A stretch of 64,000 nt of DNA from Ganoderma boninense. Taxonomy: Eukaryota; Basidiomycota; Agaricomycetes; Polyporales; Polyporaceae. The notes under the pieces are model-generated. The model had not been told where the DNA came from, ran no database searches, and worked only from the letters and a program-made list of their open reading frames with translations. The DNA lies in NCBI GenBank assembly GCA_002900995.3, contig CM035304.1:1951476-2015475 (forward strand), given 5' to 3'. Below, piece after piece: positions 1-10,634 of the stretch (positions are counted from its first letter, which is position 1; the number at the start of each line of letters is the position of its first letter). A program made the translations under genes and the position numbers.

Positions 1-660
1 GGATGGTCCGTGCTGGTCAGAGCGTGGGGATAACAGGAGCAAGAATGGTGTGCGAACTGACAATGGCGGTCAACCAAGAATTATGGCACATTGCTGCTGT
101 AAGTTGGATGAGGGGCCGCAGGATGAGGGGGCGCCGGCGGGATCGGGAAGGGAGCTGCTGAGTCAGACCCTCACACCCGGCTAACTCGTGGCCGAATATG
201 CCGGAGAGCGCCCAGTCGGCAAGATGGGCCGGCATCAGTTCCTGATTTCATCCAAGTACGTTTCGCCAGCCGTAGGAGGAGGTCGAAATGTTTGTACGAT
301 ATCGTATACCCAGAAGGAAGGATATCCGGATCCGCGGCGACAATCGCTTGAACTTTTGGATATCCGCATTGGAGAGAGAAATCCGCTGTCGCATGCGGTG
401 CAAGATGCTGTCCTGCCATGTTCCGCAGGGCTTTGTAGTCTGTGCCGCGTTCTGACTGTGCTCTCCAAGTGCTCTCGGAGATGGTGTTTGGCCGACGAAA
501 TGCGTGGGAAACGATGACATAGGTCAGATTGCGCTGAGATCATGCCGTGAACGCTGTGGCACTTGGCACTGCCCAGCCGCCATTTCCAACATGCATCCCT
601 GTCCTCGGCATCGCTCTCTTGTCTTCTACCACCACCACCACTGCGATATCCAGATCCTTC
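1..660. other. intergenic, no supported gene
   Basis: Overlapping open frames exist on both strands, but none shows a recognisable domain, a convincing splice pattern or biased composition. The right end is the promoter region of the gene starting at 777. Confidence 0.5.
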
Positions 661-683
661 TCGTCTCCGCGCGCAGCCCAAGG

Positions 684-690
684 TATATAA
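684..690 (+). promoter_or_regulatory. TATA box
   Basis: TATATAA lies 87 nt upstream of the ATG at 777. This spacing suits a basidiomycete core promoter with a short 5' leader. Confidence 0.6.
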
Positions 691-776
691 GCCCGCCATG
701 ATCCAGCTCGAGGGCCGTCCTTGAATCGATTCACCCAGCACACACATTACAATCCAGCCCTAATCAGAATCCGAAG

Positions 777-970
777 ATGTCTTACGGAGTGAGTCCTGTG
801 CCACATTCTCGCCACATCCCCTCCGTCCCGACCTGTCGCGCGAGCCCAAGAAGCGAATCGCAAGTTGCTCATGACCACGTCTTCCATCTATAGGGATACG
901 GTCAAACGCCAGCATACGGCCAAGCATCACAATACGGCGGCGCGCAAGGATACGGTGGCGGGTCTACGGT
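777..970 (+). CDS. Gly/Tyr/Gln-rich protein, N-terminal fragment
   Basis: Exon 1 (777-788) codes for only four residues, MSYG. A GTGAGT..TAG intron follows (789-893), and exon 2 starts at 894. The readable part is a low-complexity string of GYGQ, AYGQ, QYGG and GYGG units. Such prion-like N-termini occur in fungal type I metacaspases and in some RNA-binding proteins. The coding frame runs into the assembly gap at 971, so neither the catalytic or binding domain nor the end can be seen. What follows the gap belongs to a minus-strand gene, so sequence is probably missing here. The promoter has a TATA box at 684. Identity beyond the low-complexity start is not known; metacaspase is only a guess. 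Confidence 0.55.
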
Positions 971-1070
971 NNNNNNNNNNNNNNNNNNNNNNNNNNNNNN
1001 NNNNNNNNNNNNNNNNNNNNNNNNNNNNNNNNNNNNNNNNNNNNNNNNNNNNNNNNNNNNNNNNNNNNNN
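971..1070. other. assembly gap (100 N)
   Basis: One hundred N bases. The round length suggests a placeholder of unknown true size. It truncates the plus-strand gene on its left and the 3' end of the minus-strand DUF6533 gene on its right. Confidence 0.98.
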
Positions 1071-1619
1071 TCAGTACCTCCCCAGGCTTCCGTGCAAGCT
1101 TGCACAGACGCACCAGAGACCGCAAGGAGATTCATCACTTTCAACACATCTGCTGGACGCGAGATTCTGCCGCACGCCTTGTGGTGACGACAAACATGGG
1201 ATCAGTCTCACGTGAGGGATACTGGACGAAGGAGGAGGAGGGAACCGTTGATTCACCTCGTCGCTGGAGTTGCTTAGCAGAGCCTCGGCGACGTAAAGCG
1301 CCTGATAGGCGAGCGCGGTATAGCGCACGAAAAGGTAGACGAGGGTTGCACCAGAGAACCCACGCCCCCAAATGCGTCGCACCTCTGTGGGGAACGTCAG
1401 CATGAAATCGAACCAGAGGAGCGCTGTGAGTCATTTTGTCAGTCAATGACGGAAGGCGGAGGAGTTGTAAGCTGACTGCTAGACGCAAGTATGCAGTAAT
1501 TCTCAACAATCCTGCGAAGATTGTAATTAGTGGGATGGTCCATAAAGTTGGTTTGGAAGAACGTACAGGACAGAGTAAGCCCTGATGCTTTCTTCGGCAT
1601 ATGAGTTGCTGCCGGACAT
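1071..1619 (-). CDS. DUF6533 membrane protein, copy 1 (3' end lost in gap)
   Basis: This is a basidiomycete integral membrane protein of the DUF6533 family; its function is unknown. The start ATG at 1619 opens MSGSNSYAEESIRAY. Exon 1 is 1567-1619, exon 2 is 1477-1511 and exon 3 is 1257-1423, with phases that fit throughout. Exon 3 carries the family signature: a hydrophobic LLWFDFMLTF stretch, then TEVRRIW, then FSGATLVYLFVRY and a second hydrophobic run. Downstream exons are unclear, and the gene runs into the gap at 1070. A TATAAA box lies about 120 nt upstream. A second, decayed copy lies 1.8 kb away in the same orientation. The family assignment rests on remembered motif shape. Whether copy 1 is functional cannot be judged without its 3' end. 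Confidence 0.7.
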
Positions 1620-1737
1620 TCGGGGAGTAACACTCTGATGTTCTCCACCGACGTTCGCAAGCCCGAAATGATGACAACGACGGCAAAAAGGAGCTCGAGG
1701 TGATCTTCACTTCGGTCCCCTGGCCGTGCACTTGCAC

Positions 1738-1743
1738 TTTATA
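1738..1743 (-). promoter_or_regulatory. TATA box of DUF6533 copy 1
   Basis: TATAAA reads on the minus strand 119 nt upstream of the ATG at 1619. The same box is preserved at 3500-3505 in the second copy. Confidence 0.55.
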
Positions 1744-2789
1744 CCCCAGTTCCCCCCGTTTCGAATCCGGAAATCATCCCACTTGTCATAGCTATTCAGA
1801 GAATGCTATGCCACATGGGAAAGCTCCGGCACCGCGATGAACAGACGACGCCGCAGTGTTAACGGCACGGCGCCTGCGTTCTATTCTCTTCCGTGCACGT
1901 GCATGGCGCATACACATGGAAGACGAGATGCAACCAGTACAGTTGGGGTTCCTTGAAGATCATTTGAGATCCTAGCATCGCCATCTGCTAGCATGTCGAT
2001 ACATGGCGAGCATAGAAGGGTTTCAGGGAGCCTTCGAGGAGCTGACCTTCCTTAGCAAGAGGGAATCAAAAACGAGTGCTGGATGTTCTAGCCTTGGCTA
2101 GAAGGTAAAATTAACTGAACCAGAGGCTTGCCATCCCCGGTCGGTAGGATCATGTTAGGGTTGGGTGAATCCGATGCCTTCGGAGTTGGGATCTTCAGTT
2201 CCAACTAAAGCGCCATCATTAGGCAACAGCGAGACAAAGGACCGAACGGCACTGGGCGGGGCATCGATGACGTATGGCGAGACCCACGTCAATGACTCGG
2301 GTGCGAGCCAATGGTACTGGCATGATACACGCCATCTACTGCGAGTGATGCACTGGCCTAGTCCAGGGCGCGCGCTTTCAACAAGGTGATCGGGGTTGGT
2401 CTTCCGCTGCGGGGCGTCCCAGAGGCGTCCAGCTTGAGCGTTCATTGCGGCTGATATTTGGGCGACTGAGGCAGCTGAGTGTGCTGCAACTCAGCCTCCC
2501 CCCCTACTTCGTTCGAGGCTTTTGGTGTCGCTTATGACCTCTATCGCTAAGGCTGTCAGTTGATGATAGCGGTGAGCATAAGCCTGCACTCACTTGAATA
2601 ATGTTTCATTCGAAAACCAGTAGTCGTAGAAACACCCGAAGAGCACACCGCTTTGCCTCGGTATGTAATATATATCTTGGTACTGCGGCTTGACGTCAGA
2701 AGTCCGTCTAGGTCGAGCTGTAGAAATCTCTTACAATAACTGATGCTGGCTTGATGAGGGTCAGAAGGATGACGACCGAAAGAGTTTTC

Positions 2790-3393
2790 CAGTCAGGGCC
2801 CCAGACACCTATACACCAAGGATTTGTAAATGCTGAGCGAATATCAGCACCCCGCGAAGTTTCCCAACAAGCATGGCAACGCACCAGAGACTGCAAGGAG
2901 ATTCAACATTCTCAACACGTCTGTAGGACGCGAGAGTCTGCTGCACGCATTGTGGCAACCGCAAATGCGATTAGTCACACGTGAAGGATAGGACGAGGAC
3001 GAGGCACTAGAAGATCGATTCACCCCGTCGCTGGAGTTGATCATGTAGGGCCTCGGCGACAAAAAGCGTCTGATAGGCGAGGGCAGTATAGTGCACGAAA
3101 AGATAGACAAGGGTTGTACCAGAGAATCCACGCCCCCAAATGCGTTGCACCTCTGTGGGGAACGTCAAGAAGAAATCAAACCAAAGGAGGAGAGCTGTGA
3201 ATCATGATGTCAATGAACGGTTGAAGGAGGAATTGGTCCAAACTGACTGCTGGACGCAAGTATGCAGTAGCTCTCAACAACCCTACGAAGAGTCTAGTCA
3301 GTAGGATGGTCTAGAAGGTTGAATCGGGAGAGCCCACCGTAGAGTCTCGGCCGCAATGCTTTCTTTGGCGGCGTACGAGTTGTTGCTAGACAG
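2790..3393 (-). pseudogene. DUF6533 membrane protein, copy 2 (decayed)
   Basis: This is the paralogue of the gene at 1071-1619. It keeps the domain core (TLLLWFDFFLTF, TEVQRIWGRGFSG, LVYLFVHY) and the second intron with its TCACAG acceptor. The codon aligned with the start ATG of copy 1 is CTG (3391-3393). The first donor, GTACGT in copy 1, is replaced by GTGGGC. I therefore call it a pseudogene. The downstream frame from the CAG near 2937 stays open to a stop near 2812. An alternative start further upstream cannot be excluded. Confidence 0.65.
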
Positions 3394-3867
3394 TTGGGAA
3401 CAAAGCCTTTGATGTGTGTCCTACCGAAGACGAAAACCCACAGTGATGGCACGTCGACAGGAAGGAGGTAACTTTTATGTTGTACTGCGCGGCGTGCACT
3501 TTATACACCAGCTCGCCGCGGTGCAGATCTAGGAATCATCCCACTGGCCACAGCTATGATGCTATGCCGTACGGGAAACCACCGGTGCCAGATTAACGCA
3601 GTGCTGACGGCACGGTTTGTGTTCCTTATCCTCTTGCAAAGCGCACATCCATATGCGAGAACATGCGAAATGCTGCAGTGGATCCTACTCTCAACCGTTC
3701 TTTCGGGTATCTGAAGTTGGCTGTATGCATGGAAAGAGTCATGACAGGATGTGTATGGTGGTAGATATACTGTAGCAAACGAACTCAGGTCAGTACAGTT
3801 GACTCGAGATGGTGCAGGAGAACTGCAGACCAATGCAAAAAGAGGCAGCGAAAGTCAAGAAATCCAT

Positions 3868-4504
3868 CTATCCTAACCGATCCGAGGTATCCAGACCGAA
3901 CAGCGATCGTGCGGTGTCTCCTTTGATTCGATCATCCTTCAACATCCTAGATATCATCCATCAGCATGTCTCGTTGCAGACAGCCGTGCATGCACTCACC
4001 GAGCATCTATCCTTGGATCATCTCCTTCCACTCCAATCGCAGCTTGAGGAGTCTTGGCCTCGATGACCTGCGAGGCAGAACAAACGGGGGTTCACGTCGC
4101 AAGATCTGATAGCTGTCAACGCAGGACTCACATAGTGGTTGTCGCAGTGCGGGCAGTACTCGTCGCTCTCGTCATACTCGGCCATATTCTTGCGAAACGC
4201 CTTCTTGCACTTTTTGCACATGAACACCATCTCGGTTGTCTTCGTGAGTCGGTGCGTCTCCGTCTCGGCGTGACACTCCGCGCAGTCGAACCATTGCTTG
4301 CAACACGGCGCACGAATCGCCACCTGCGCGTTCAGGACGTGTTTGCTGGTAAGACGGAGGGGCGTGCAAGCTGTGAGTGTACTCTTCGGGCAAGGGGGGA
4401 TGTGCACTGGACGCGCATATAGTCGGGCTCTTGCAGGAGAGTCTTCTGTTGATTCTTGCGCCCTCCGAGGCCAGGACAGGAGAACAGCAGGACACTCACC
4501 ACAT
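3868..4504 (-). CDS. CHY-type zinc-finger protein
   Basis: The deduced protein has 121 residues, from four exons: 4500-4504, 4132-4345, 4000-4067 and 3868-3946. All splice sites are GT..AG and the phases fit. The sequence opens MCKHVLNAQV. It then shows the cysteine/histidine spacing of a CHY finger: CC..W.DC..CH near residues 16-27, CKKC near 45-48 and CPHC near 66-69. The acidic tail reads VIEAKTPQ..GVEG and RMLKDDR, as I recall for fungal CHY proteins. The family binds zinc; yeast Hot13, a CHY protein of the mitochondrial intermembrane space, is the best-known fungal relative, but the role of this short cytosolic-looking form is not established. The first exon codes for only Met plus two bases. 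The gene is divergent from the mucin-like gene at 4965, with about 460 bp between starts. Confidence 0.85.
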
Positions 4505-4964
4505 CTCAAGGTCTGAATTGGATAAAGAGCACGCAGCAAGCAAGAATCAGACTCTGCTGAGAAGACGGCGACGATGGAGGTGGTGGATTGCGAGTCGGAG
4601 AGGGCTTGTCTTAGTCTAGACGGCCTAGAGCGCGGATCGGCCTTCGGGTATCCGGGCGCTTCCCCGCCTTTGCCTTTCGCCTTCCGCAGCACCACCGCAC
4701 TCAGCAAATTCCTCAACAGGACATCCCTACGCTCCTTCTTGACCCCCATCGTCCGAGATGACGGTGCCAGTCGCTCATCTTGCAGTGGAGCAGCAGCAGT
4801 CCAGCATCATTCCCAGCTCTCGCCTGCCGAGCCACGGACCAACATGCCGAGGCCATCGGAGACAAATGCCCGCACTGCCTCGCCCGAGAGCTCTCATCCC
4901 ACCATCATCTTTCTGCAGGTCCCCGTTCTAATCTTCCTCGGGAGGTTTGCCCTCGTCCGCGTTT

Positions 4965-6530
4965 ATGGCATGCAACCCCACACCGACGCAGACGCTGTTT
5001 GAGGTCCTGACGACGTCGACGCTCTCGACCACCACCTCGGAGATCGTCACGACCATCCCCCCCGAGGTCAGCACGCTCTTCAGCACATTCTGCGGGCTGG
5101 AGACGGTGGACGGCAATGGAACGACAATTTGCGTATCCACGGGGACTTCGACGATCATCACGACCATAAGCAGTGAGTCTTCTCCACTTCTGGTGAAGGG
5201 GGCATAGAGGGCGGTCCGCCGAGCAGTATTTGGTCTTAACGGCGCTGTGGATAGCGTGGCTGTGAGGCGAAGGTTGTGAGCGATGTGGGGGACAAAAGAA
5301 TAGTATATATCTGGATATGCAGACAGCAGTCTGACGATGTGCATTTGAAGTGGTGGTCGCTGGCGCAGGGACTCTTTTATCCTCTAGGTTTGAAGCTCAC
5401 CTTCCGTCAAATACGCAGCTCGGCATGGTTTATGGATGGAAGTGTACTGATTCCTTCTCTCCTCAGGTGAGCAGGTTAACACTGTCGAATCGCAAGTTGT
5501 CCTCCAGATTCCTGTAACGACATCCTTCCCGACGTCAACGCTCTTTTCGACTTGTTCCTCTTCAAGCTCTTCGTCCTCTTCAAGCTCTTCATCCTCTTCA
5601 AGCTCCTCGGCCTCTTCGAGCGCGTCGCCCGTCTCCCCTCCCCAGGGTGACTTGTCCATTATAATCACGTCCGCCACTACCACTGCTCCTGACGGCTCCA
5701 CCATCACCACTGTTATTACTTCGACCGCGACAATTGCTCCAACGTGGGCCCTTATCCCGACAGAATCCTCTGGGGACCACAGCAGCAGCGACGTGCAGGC
5801 GAATCTCGCCACTATCATCGGTTCCACCCTCGGAGGCTTCTTGGGGTTGCTGATCATTGTTCTGATCGGCTGGTCAATCTGGTAGGCAAACTTCTCTTTT
5901 CCAGTGCCGAAATCCCCCGTTTACGCCCATCCTTCTAGGCGAAAACGCAACGACATCCGCGCGCTGCACCTCGCGGACCAGATGTGGAGCAACGACCGCT
6001 CTGCGCTGTACGGACACCGCAAGGACATCGACCCCTCCATCATCGACGGCCAGGAGCCAAAGCCATACCAGTACGGGATCGTCGGGCGGAAAGAGCAAGA
6101 GACGAGTCCATCACGTCGCTCGTCGCCAAGCGTCTCCCCCGCTCCCACTCGGCCGCAGTCCGTTGCCCACACCAGCAGCCTCTCGCCCAACCCCATCCTC
6201 GGACCTTACACCCCACCGCATTCCGCGGGCTTGTCGCCCACGCCGTATACCCCGGATATGCTCGCCTTCTCGCCTCAGCCGCCGACCCCGAACGTCCAGC
6301 AGCACGCAGCATCACCATACTCGGCCGATCCCTCTGCCGCCCCTGCACGGACGCACCGTGCGTCAGACTCGGTCGTGTCCGTCGGCACGGCTGTGAGCTA
6401 TCCATACCAGGTTCCTGTTCCCGTTGTAGACCGCGAGGACGAAGGCACGGCCCCTGTCGACGCCCGCCGCCCCAAACGCATGTCTCTCAAGCTAGCGAAC
6501 TGGAACCCAGACACGGACGGGGAGCTCTAG
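4965..6530 (+). CDS. mucin-like single-pass membrane protein
   Basis: The deduced protein has 404 residues, from exons 4965-5172, 5467-5881 and 5939-6530; the phases fit exactly. The N-terminal half is Ser/Thr-rich, with TTSTLSTTTSEIVTT and a long polyserine run (about 5555-5625) built on CTCTTCAAG-type codon repeats. It is thus likely heavily O-glycosylated. Near residues 185-205 one membrane helix, GGFLGLLIIVLIGW, is followed by basic WRKRND. The rest is a Pro/Ser-rich cytoplasmic tail. The layout recalls fungal wall-stress sensors and Mid2-like proteins, but no WSC domain is visible. I see no classical signal peptide after the chosen ATG; an upstream exon may be missing. Intron 1 (294 nt) is longer than usual here. 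Confidence 0.75.
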
Positions 6531-6543
6531 TCACGAAGTTGCG

Positions 6544-7059
6544 GTCCATCGGCGCGTTTCCGGCGCAGGACCTATCTAAGATCTTGCTGGTTCCGCACTG
6601 TTGTTCTGTCATTTTCAGGACTACTACATCGCTTTGTTTTAAGTCGCGGTTTGCTCTGTTTATCTTGCCGATCGGAACCGCTCGTTAATTCTGCTGTGTA
6701 CCATAGCGATGTGTTATTATTATCTGTCTTTGCTGCTCCCCTGCTGAAATCCGTCTCGGCCCTTTTACTTCTATGTTCATCGCGTCGTCTTTGATGCTGA
6801 GGGTGGCGTTGTAAGCAACACTGTTCGTATGTGAACAAACTTTAAAAAGGAAGGAGCTTACAATTTCATCTTCGCTCTCTCACAGAAATACATCAAGCTT
6901 CTAGAGACGGGTCGTCCGACGTCGGCGCGACGCGTCGGACGAACGGGGGTGTGCACCTACGAGCTGCTCCTTGTGTCGACTGGGTGCTATGGGAGCCTCC
7001 ATCGGGTTCGTCGGCAGAACGTAGACAGAGTCGCTACTCAATGCTTTACAAGGAGAGTA
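6544..7059. other. 3' region of mucin-like gene and intergenic DNA
   Basis: No gene is supported. It contains the inverted repeat at 6912-6942. Confidence 0.4.
6912..6942. repeat. perfect 10-bp inverted repeat
   Basis: TCGTCCGACG at 6912-6921 and its exact reverse complement CGTCGGACGA at 6933-6942 flank an 11-nt GC-rich spacer. It could form a hairpin or be a dyad binding site. It sits in non-coding DNA about 380 bp after the stop of the mucin-like gene. Confidence 0.6.
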
Positions 7060-7643
7060 GTCACTTTGTGAGATTCCTGGTGAACAGTGTTACAGAAAGC
7101 AATGGCGAGTGCCCACTCCACGGGAGGCGGTACGCGCTCGTTGTCGAGGCCGTCGGGAACGCGCTCGAATGCGACCCAACAAGCCTCGCTCGCGGTCCAA
7201 TGGGAGCAGTCCCCACGAGGGAATCGTGCCGAGACTGGTCCATGCGGATAGACAGCGGGACGTCCATTCTCAGGATCGGATCTGTGTTTGAGGAGATAGG
7301 GATGAACATCTTGGCCGTCAGGTCTCTGGGCTCATCAACGCGGCGAGGACTCTGCGTTACGATGCCCACACGGCAGAGGCACGTCTCATCCCAATCCACC
7401 GGAAGTTCGCCGATCTGGGCGTACGCATGCTCCGCACAGTATATACCCAGAAAACTGGCGGATTGGGACGCACCATATGGATCCAGACAAGATACTGTAC
7501 TTCTTTCCTGCCATTCCTCTAACTGCTTCATCCGCCTCTGGATCCTTCAAGTCGAGATCTCGGAGTATTCCAACGTGATCGATCTCAATCGTACCATGCA
7601 ACCGAGTAAAAGGAAAGTGGTCTTGGGGGTAGAGACATGTCAT
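7060..7643 (-). other. possible hypothetical gene
   Basis: Two overlapping minus-strand open frames share the stretch. One starts at an ATG near 7643 (MTCLYPQDHFPFTRLHG) and runs through KDPEADEAVRGMAGKKY. The other contains ELPVDWDETCLCRVGIV and PISSNTDPILRMDVPLSI. Both read like coding sequence, but I found no intron that joins them in frame. A plus-strand frame of similar length also crosses the region. No domain is recognised. Confidence 0.25.
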
Positions 7644-8038
7644 TGTCGATCCTGCAGTAGAGGAAGTTGTGGAAAGGACGTGGGGGCGGCCATTTGGGCC
7701 GCATGGGTGCTCTCTGGTTAATTGAACCTGGGGACAGGTCCGAAAGACTGAAGTTGAAAGTGATATCAATATGTTACATCTCGGACGAGACGGGGTAGTA
7801 GAATAAAGCGTGCGCACATGGCTCACTGGGTGCAGGCACGATTACGACCTCCTTCGAAAGGAGCATGTTGAAAGCATCGCGTATCAAAGGAGATACAGTA
7901 GAATACATATCTTAAGGATACAGCAAGTATTGTATTGTTGTCCTCATCACATCTACGAACGGCCGTGTCAATATTGCCGGGCAGTTGTCAGGAACTGGTC
8001 GTACTCACACCTTTTCCTGCGGACTGCACGCCATTCTA

Positions 8039-8915
8039 TCAGCACACCACGCCCTCGTTCAGGCGGTTCAACATCCAATGTTTCCAGTTCTCCCCAGGGT
8101 TCTCCAGCGGCGACGGGTCGTCCGAGAAGCCCATCATGACCACATTCACGACGTTCGGGTCCATGCACATCAGCACGACCTCCATCGCGCCGAGCGAGCC
8201 GTTCTTGACGTTCAGGTCGTGCGCGGACTTGAGCTGGCCCTTCATCTCTGTGATCTGCTCCTTCGAGAACGCGCTGAAGGGCACGACCGCGGCGCCGAAC
8301 GCGAAGAACGCGGTCTCGATCCTGCTCGAGTTGGGGCGCGGCCGCAGGAAGATGACGAACACGAACTCCTGCGCGCGGCGGGGGTCCTGCGCGACGCCGA
8401 GCGCGGTCGCGGCGGCCTCGGAGATCGTCGGGCGGTGCTTGGAGGTGAACGCGCGGAGGTCCTTCATGGGCTTCGGCTCGCCGCCGCCTGCGGGCTGGTA
8501 CTTGCGGTTGAGCGCACACTTCTCTTTATGCCGGCCCCACGCCTTTTTCTGGCACTCTTTGCTCTGCAGCGGCCAGCGCGACGCGGATCGAAAAGAAGGA
8601 AACGGAAAACGGAAAAGCGGCGGGGAACGAAGGTCAGCCTGAGGGGAGGGAGAGGAGGGGACGCAACGGGGGAGAACCACGGACGCAGTAGATCTCGATC
8701 GAGCAGCCTCCACAGCGGAAGAACTGGACTCCGTCTCGCCTCGACTTGAAGCAGAACTGGCATTGCATGAGCTCGCGATGGAGCGCGCCTTTCGGGTCGG
8801 ACTGCGGGTTTCGATGGGGTGCTGGGGGCACGCCAGTGAGGAACCAGACCTGGTACTCGAGCTGACAGCAGGGGCAGCCGATCTCGAAGTAGTCGATGAG
8901 AGCAGCAATATCCAT
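8039..8915 (-). CDS. MYND zinc-finger protein 1
   Basis: The deduced protein has 251 residues from two exons, 8685-8915 and 8039-8563. The MYND finger spans about residues 52-92: CQFC, then FRCGGC, IYC, SKECQKKAW and HKEKC. The intron falls right after IYC, inside the finger; its donor is the weak GTCCGT. N-terminal to it is a further CPCC motif near residue 15. The C-terminal 150 residues have no recognised domain. MYND fingers bind zinc and act in protein-protein contacts. The next gene (9190-10029) is a tandem paralogue with the same intron position and a first exon of the same length, 231 nt. Confidence 0.85.
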
Positions 8916-9189
8916 AGCTTAGAGGAGAACAGCGAGCGTGCGCAGAGGAGTGAGAGGAGCAGGTCGTGGGTCTGCGAGCGAGGTGCGACCCTGAGTGCGT
9001 CCATCCGGCTCCGACTCGTTGTGAGCCACCAAAATTCATCCAACTCGGAGATAGCCGGGCCACTCCTCCCGAGTTGCACTAGGTTGCACTGCGGCCACTT
9101 CCAGCATGTGGTTAACGTCCCCCGCCAACCGCCAAGATGCTTGCGATACACATATACATATTATTTCTTCCCTTAGCCATGCGCGACAT

Positions 9190-10029
9190 TCATTGAACGA
9201 TGCCCTCATTCATCATATGCAGCATGTACGGCTTCCAGTTCTCCTGCATCTCCTTCGGCAGGGGGTTCTCCGCCTCCTCATAGTACGTGAACGGCACCAT
9301 ATTCGACATGCACCCCTCCACATTGTGCATCATCACCAGGAACACCCCCGCCGCACCGCGTGTCTTCCATGTGTTGCCCGCGGTGACGATCATCTCCCGG
9401 ATCTTCGCCAGCTCCCCCGGGGGATACGGCAGGTCAGCGATCTTGAACACCCCAGCGTCGTATACGTAGAAGCCCGTCTCAGGCCGTGTGGAGTCGCGCC
9501 GCGGCCGCATCGCGACGGCGAACACGCTGTCCGTCGCGCGCTCGGGGTGCTCGAAAATGTTCATCGCGGCGTAGCCCGCGTCCGCCAGGGACGGCCCGTG
9601 TTTCGACGAGAACGCGCGGAGCCGCTTCATGACGTCGACCGAGTCCGGGCGCATGGCGTCGGTCAGGCAATTCATGGCGCATTTCGACTTGTGCGACGGC
9701 CACGCCTCTCTCTGGCATTTCTGGCTCTGGAGACAGGACGAGCTGCTCAGTCACTAGTGCTCTTTGACAGGCGGATGGAGCGCAAGTGCACGACGTACGC
9801 AGTAAAGCTCCGTCTTGCACGCAGAGCACCGGAAGAGCTTCGCGCCGTCGGCGCGCGAGTTGTCGCAGTTCTGACAATGCATCATGTTTGCTTGTATACG
9901 ATCTTTGCGGTCGACCTTGGGTCCGTGGGGTGCTGTGGGCTCTGGAGGCACGGGTGTGACCATCGCTTCAAATCCGACGAGGCGGCAAAACGGACATTCG
10001 AGCCTCGGGACTCCGAGCAACTTGTTCAT
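9190..10029 (-). CDS. MYND zinc-finger protein 2
   Basis: The deduced protein has 255 residues, from exons 9799-10029 and 9190-9726, with a GTACGT..CAG intron after the finger residues LYC. The MYND cysteines read CQNC, FRCSAC, LYC, SQKCQREAW and HKSKC. An N-terminal CPFC matches the CPCC of the neighbour. I chose the ATG at 10029 because it gives a first exon of 231 nt, identical in length to the paralogue; an in-frame ATG at 10056 is possible. The C-terminus (NWKPYMLHMMNEGIVQ) parallels NWKHWMLNRLNEGVVC of the paralogue. The pair clearly arose by tandem duplication. Partners are unknown. Confidence 0.85.
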
Positions 10030-10634
10030 GCCTTCCAACTCCCTATACGGAAACATGGTAAGTTGATGCATCCACCGGAAACATTATGCATTACGCTCGA
10101 AACTAGATGTTATATGCACTCGGAGCCCCTCCATTGAGCCGAGTCGTGGAGATGACTTGCCAGGCCGAGGGCCCGGGTCTTGTCGTTTGCTGAGAGTTGT
10201 CCTCAGGACCTCCAGCAACTGACAGAGTCCACAATCGAGTACTAAATGAAGTACTTGGATGGAACTCACATTAGTGAAGCCTTGAAGTGTGGAAGAAAGG
10301 AGCTTATCTATCTCCCGATGAGGACCACAGTTGATTTGTCTAGACCAGAAAAGGTAGTTTTGAGGTTAGCAATAAATAGAGAGAAAACACATCCGGGAGC
10401 ATACCATTTGCGACCGCTGTTTTTATCCTACAGCTTCTACGCTGTGGAAAGACATGAGTTTGTCGGGTAGCTTACGGTCGGTTGGGAGTTGGTCGGGAGT
10501 GACATTTCGACGCTAGCGCTCGATTCAGAAGTTGGGCGCATACATTTTGTTCTTGACCACCATCTTCCCCGCTTCCCAAAGCTTGCTCTATCTCTCTCCC
10601 CATCCATCGACCGTGTCGAGGGTCACGTCTAGCC
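10030..10634. other. intergenic
   Basis: This is the shared upstream region of the MYND gene (minus) and EFG1 (plus). No further gene is supported. Confidence 0.5.

Larger units (their letters stand above)
1071..3670. repeat. tandem direct duplication of a DUF6533 gene and its promoter
   Basis: The block at about 1071-1930 is repeated, diverged, at about 2850-3670 in the same orientation. Alignable parts include the exons, the introns, the TATA box, and about 180 bp of upstream DNA containing GGAATCATCCCACT-type sequence and a stretch ending in CGGCACGG. The spacer (about 1930-2850) is not shared and shows no gene. Confidence 0.75.

Noticed and set aside
4018..4749. A 243-residue minus-strand frame covering the CHY finger
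   Set aside because: Only its second half is coding; it ignores three clear introns and reads through intron sequence at both ends.
6951..7721. A 256-residue plus-strand frame
   Set aside because: No domain or coding pattern; the minus strand reads more like protein in the same interval.
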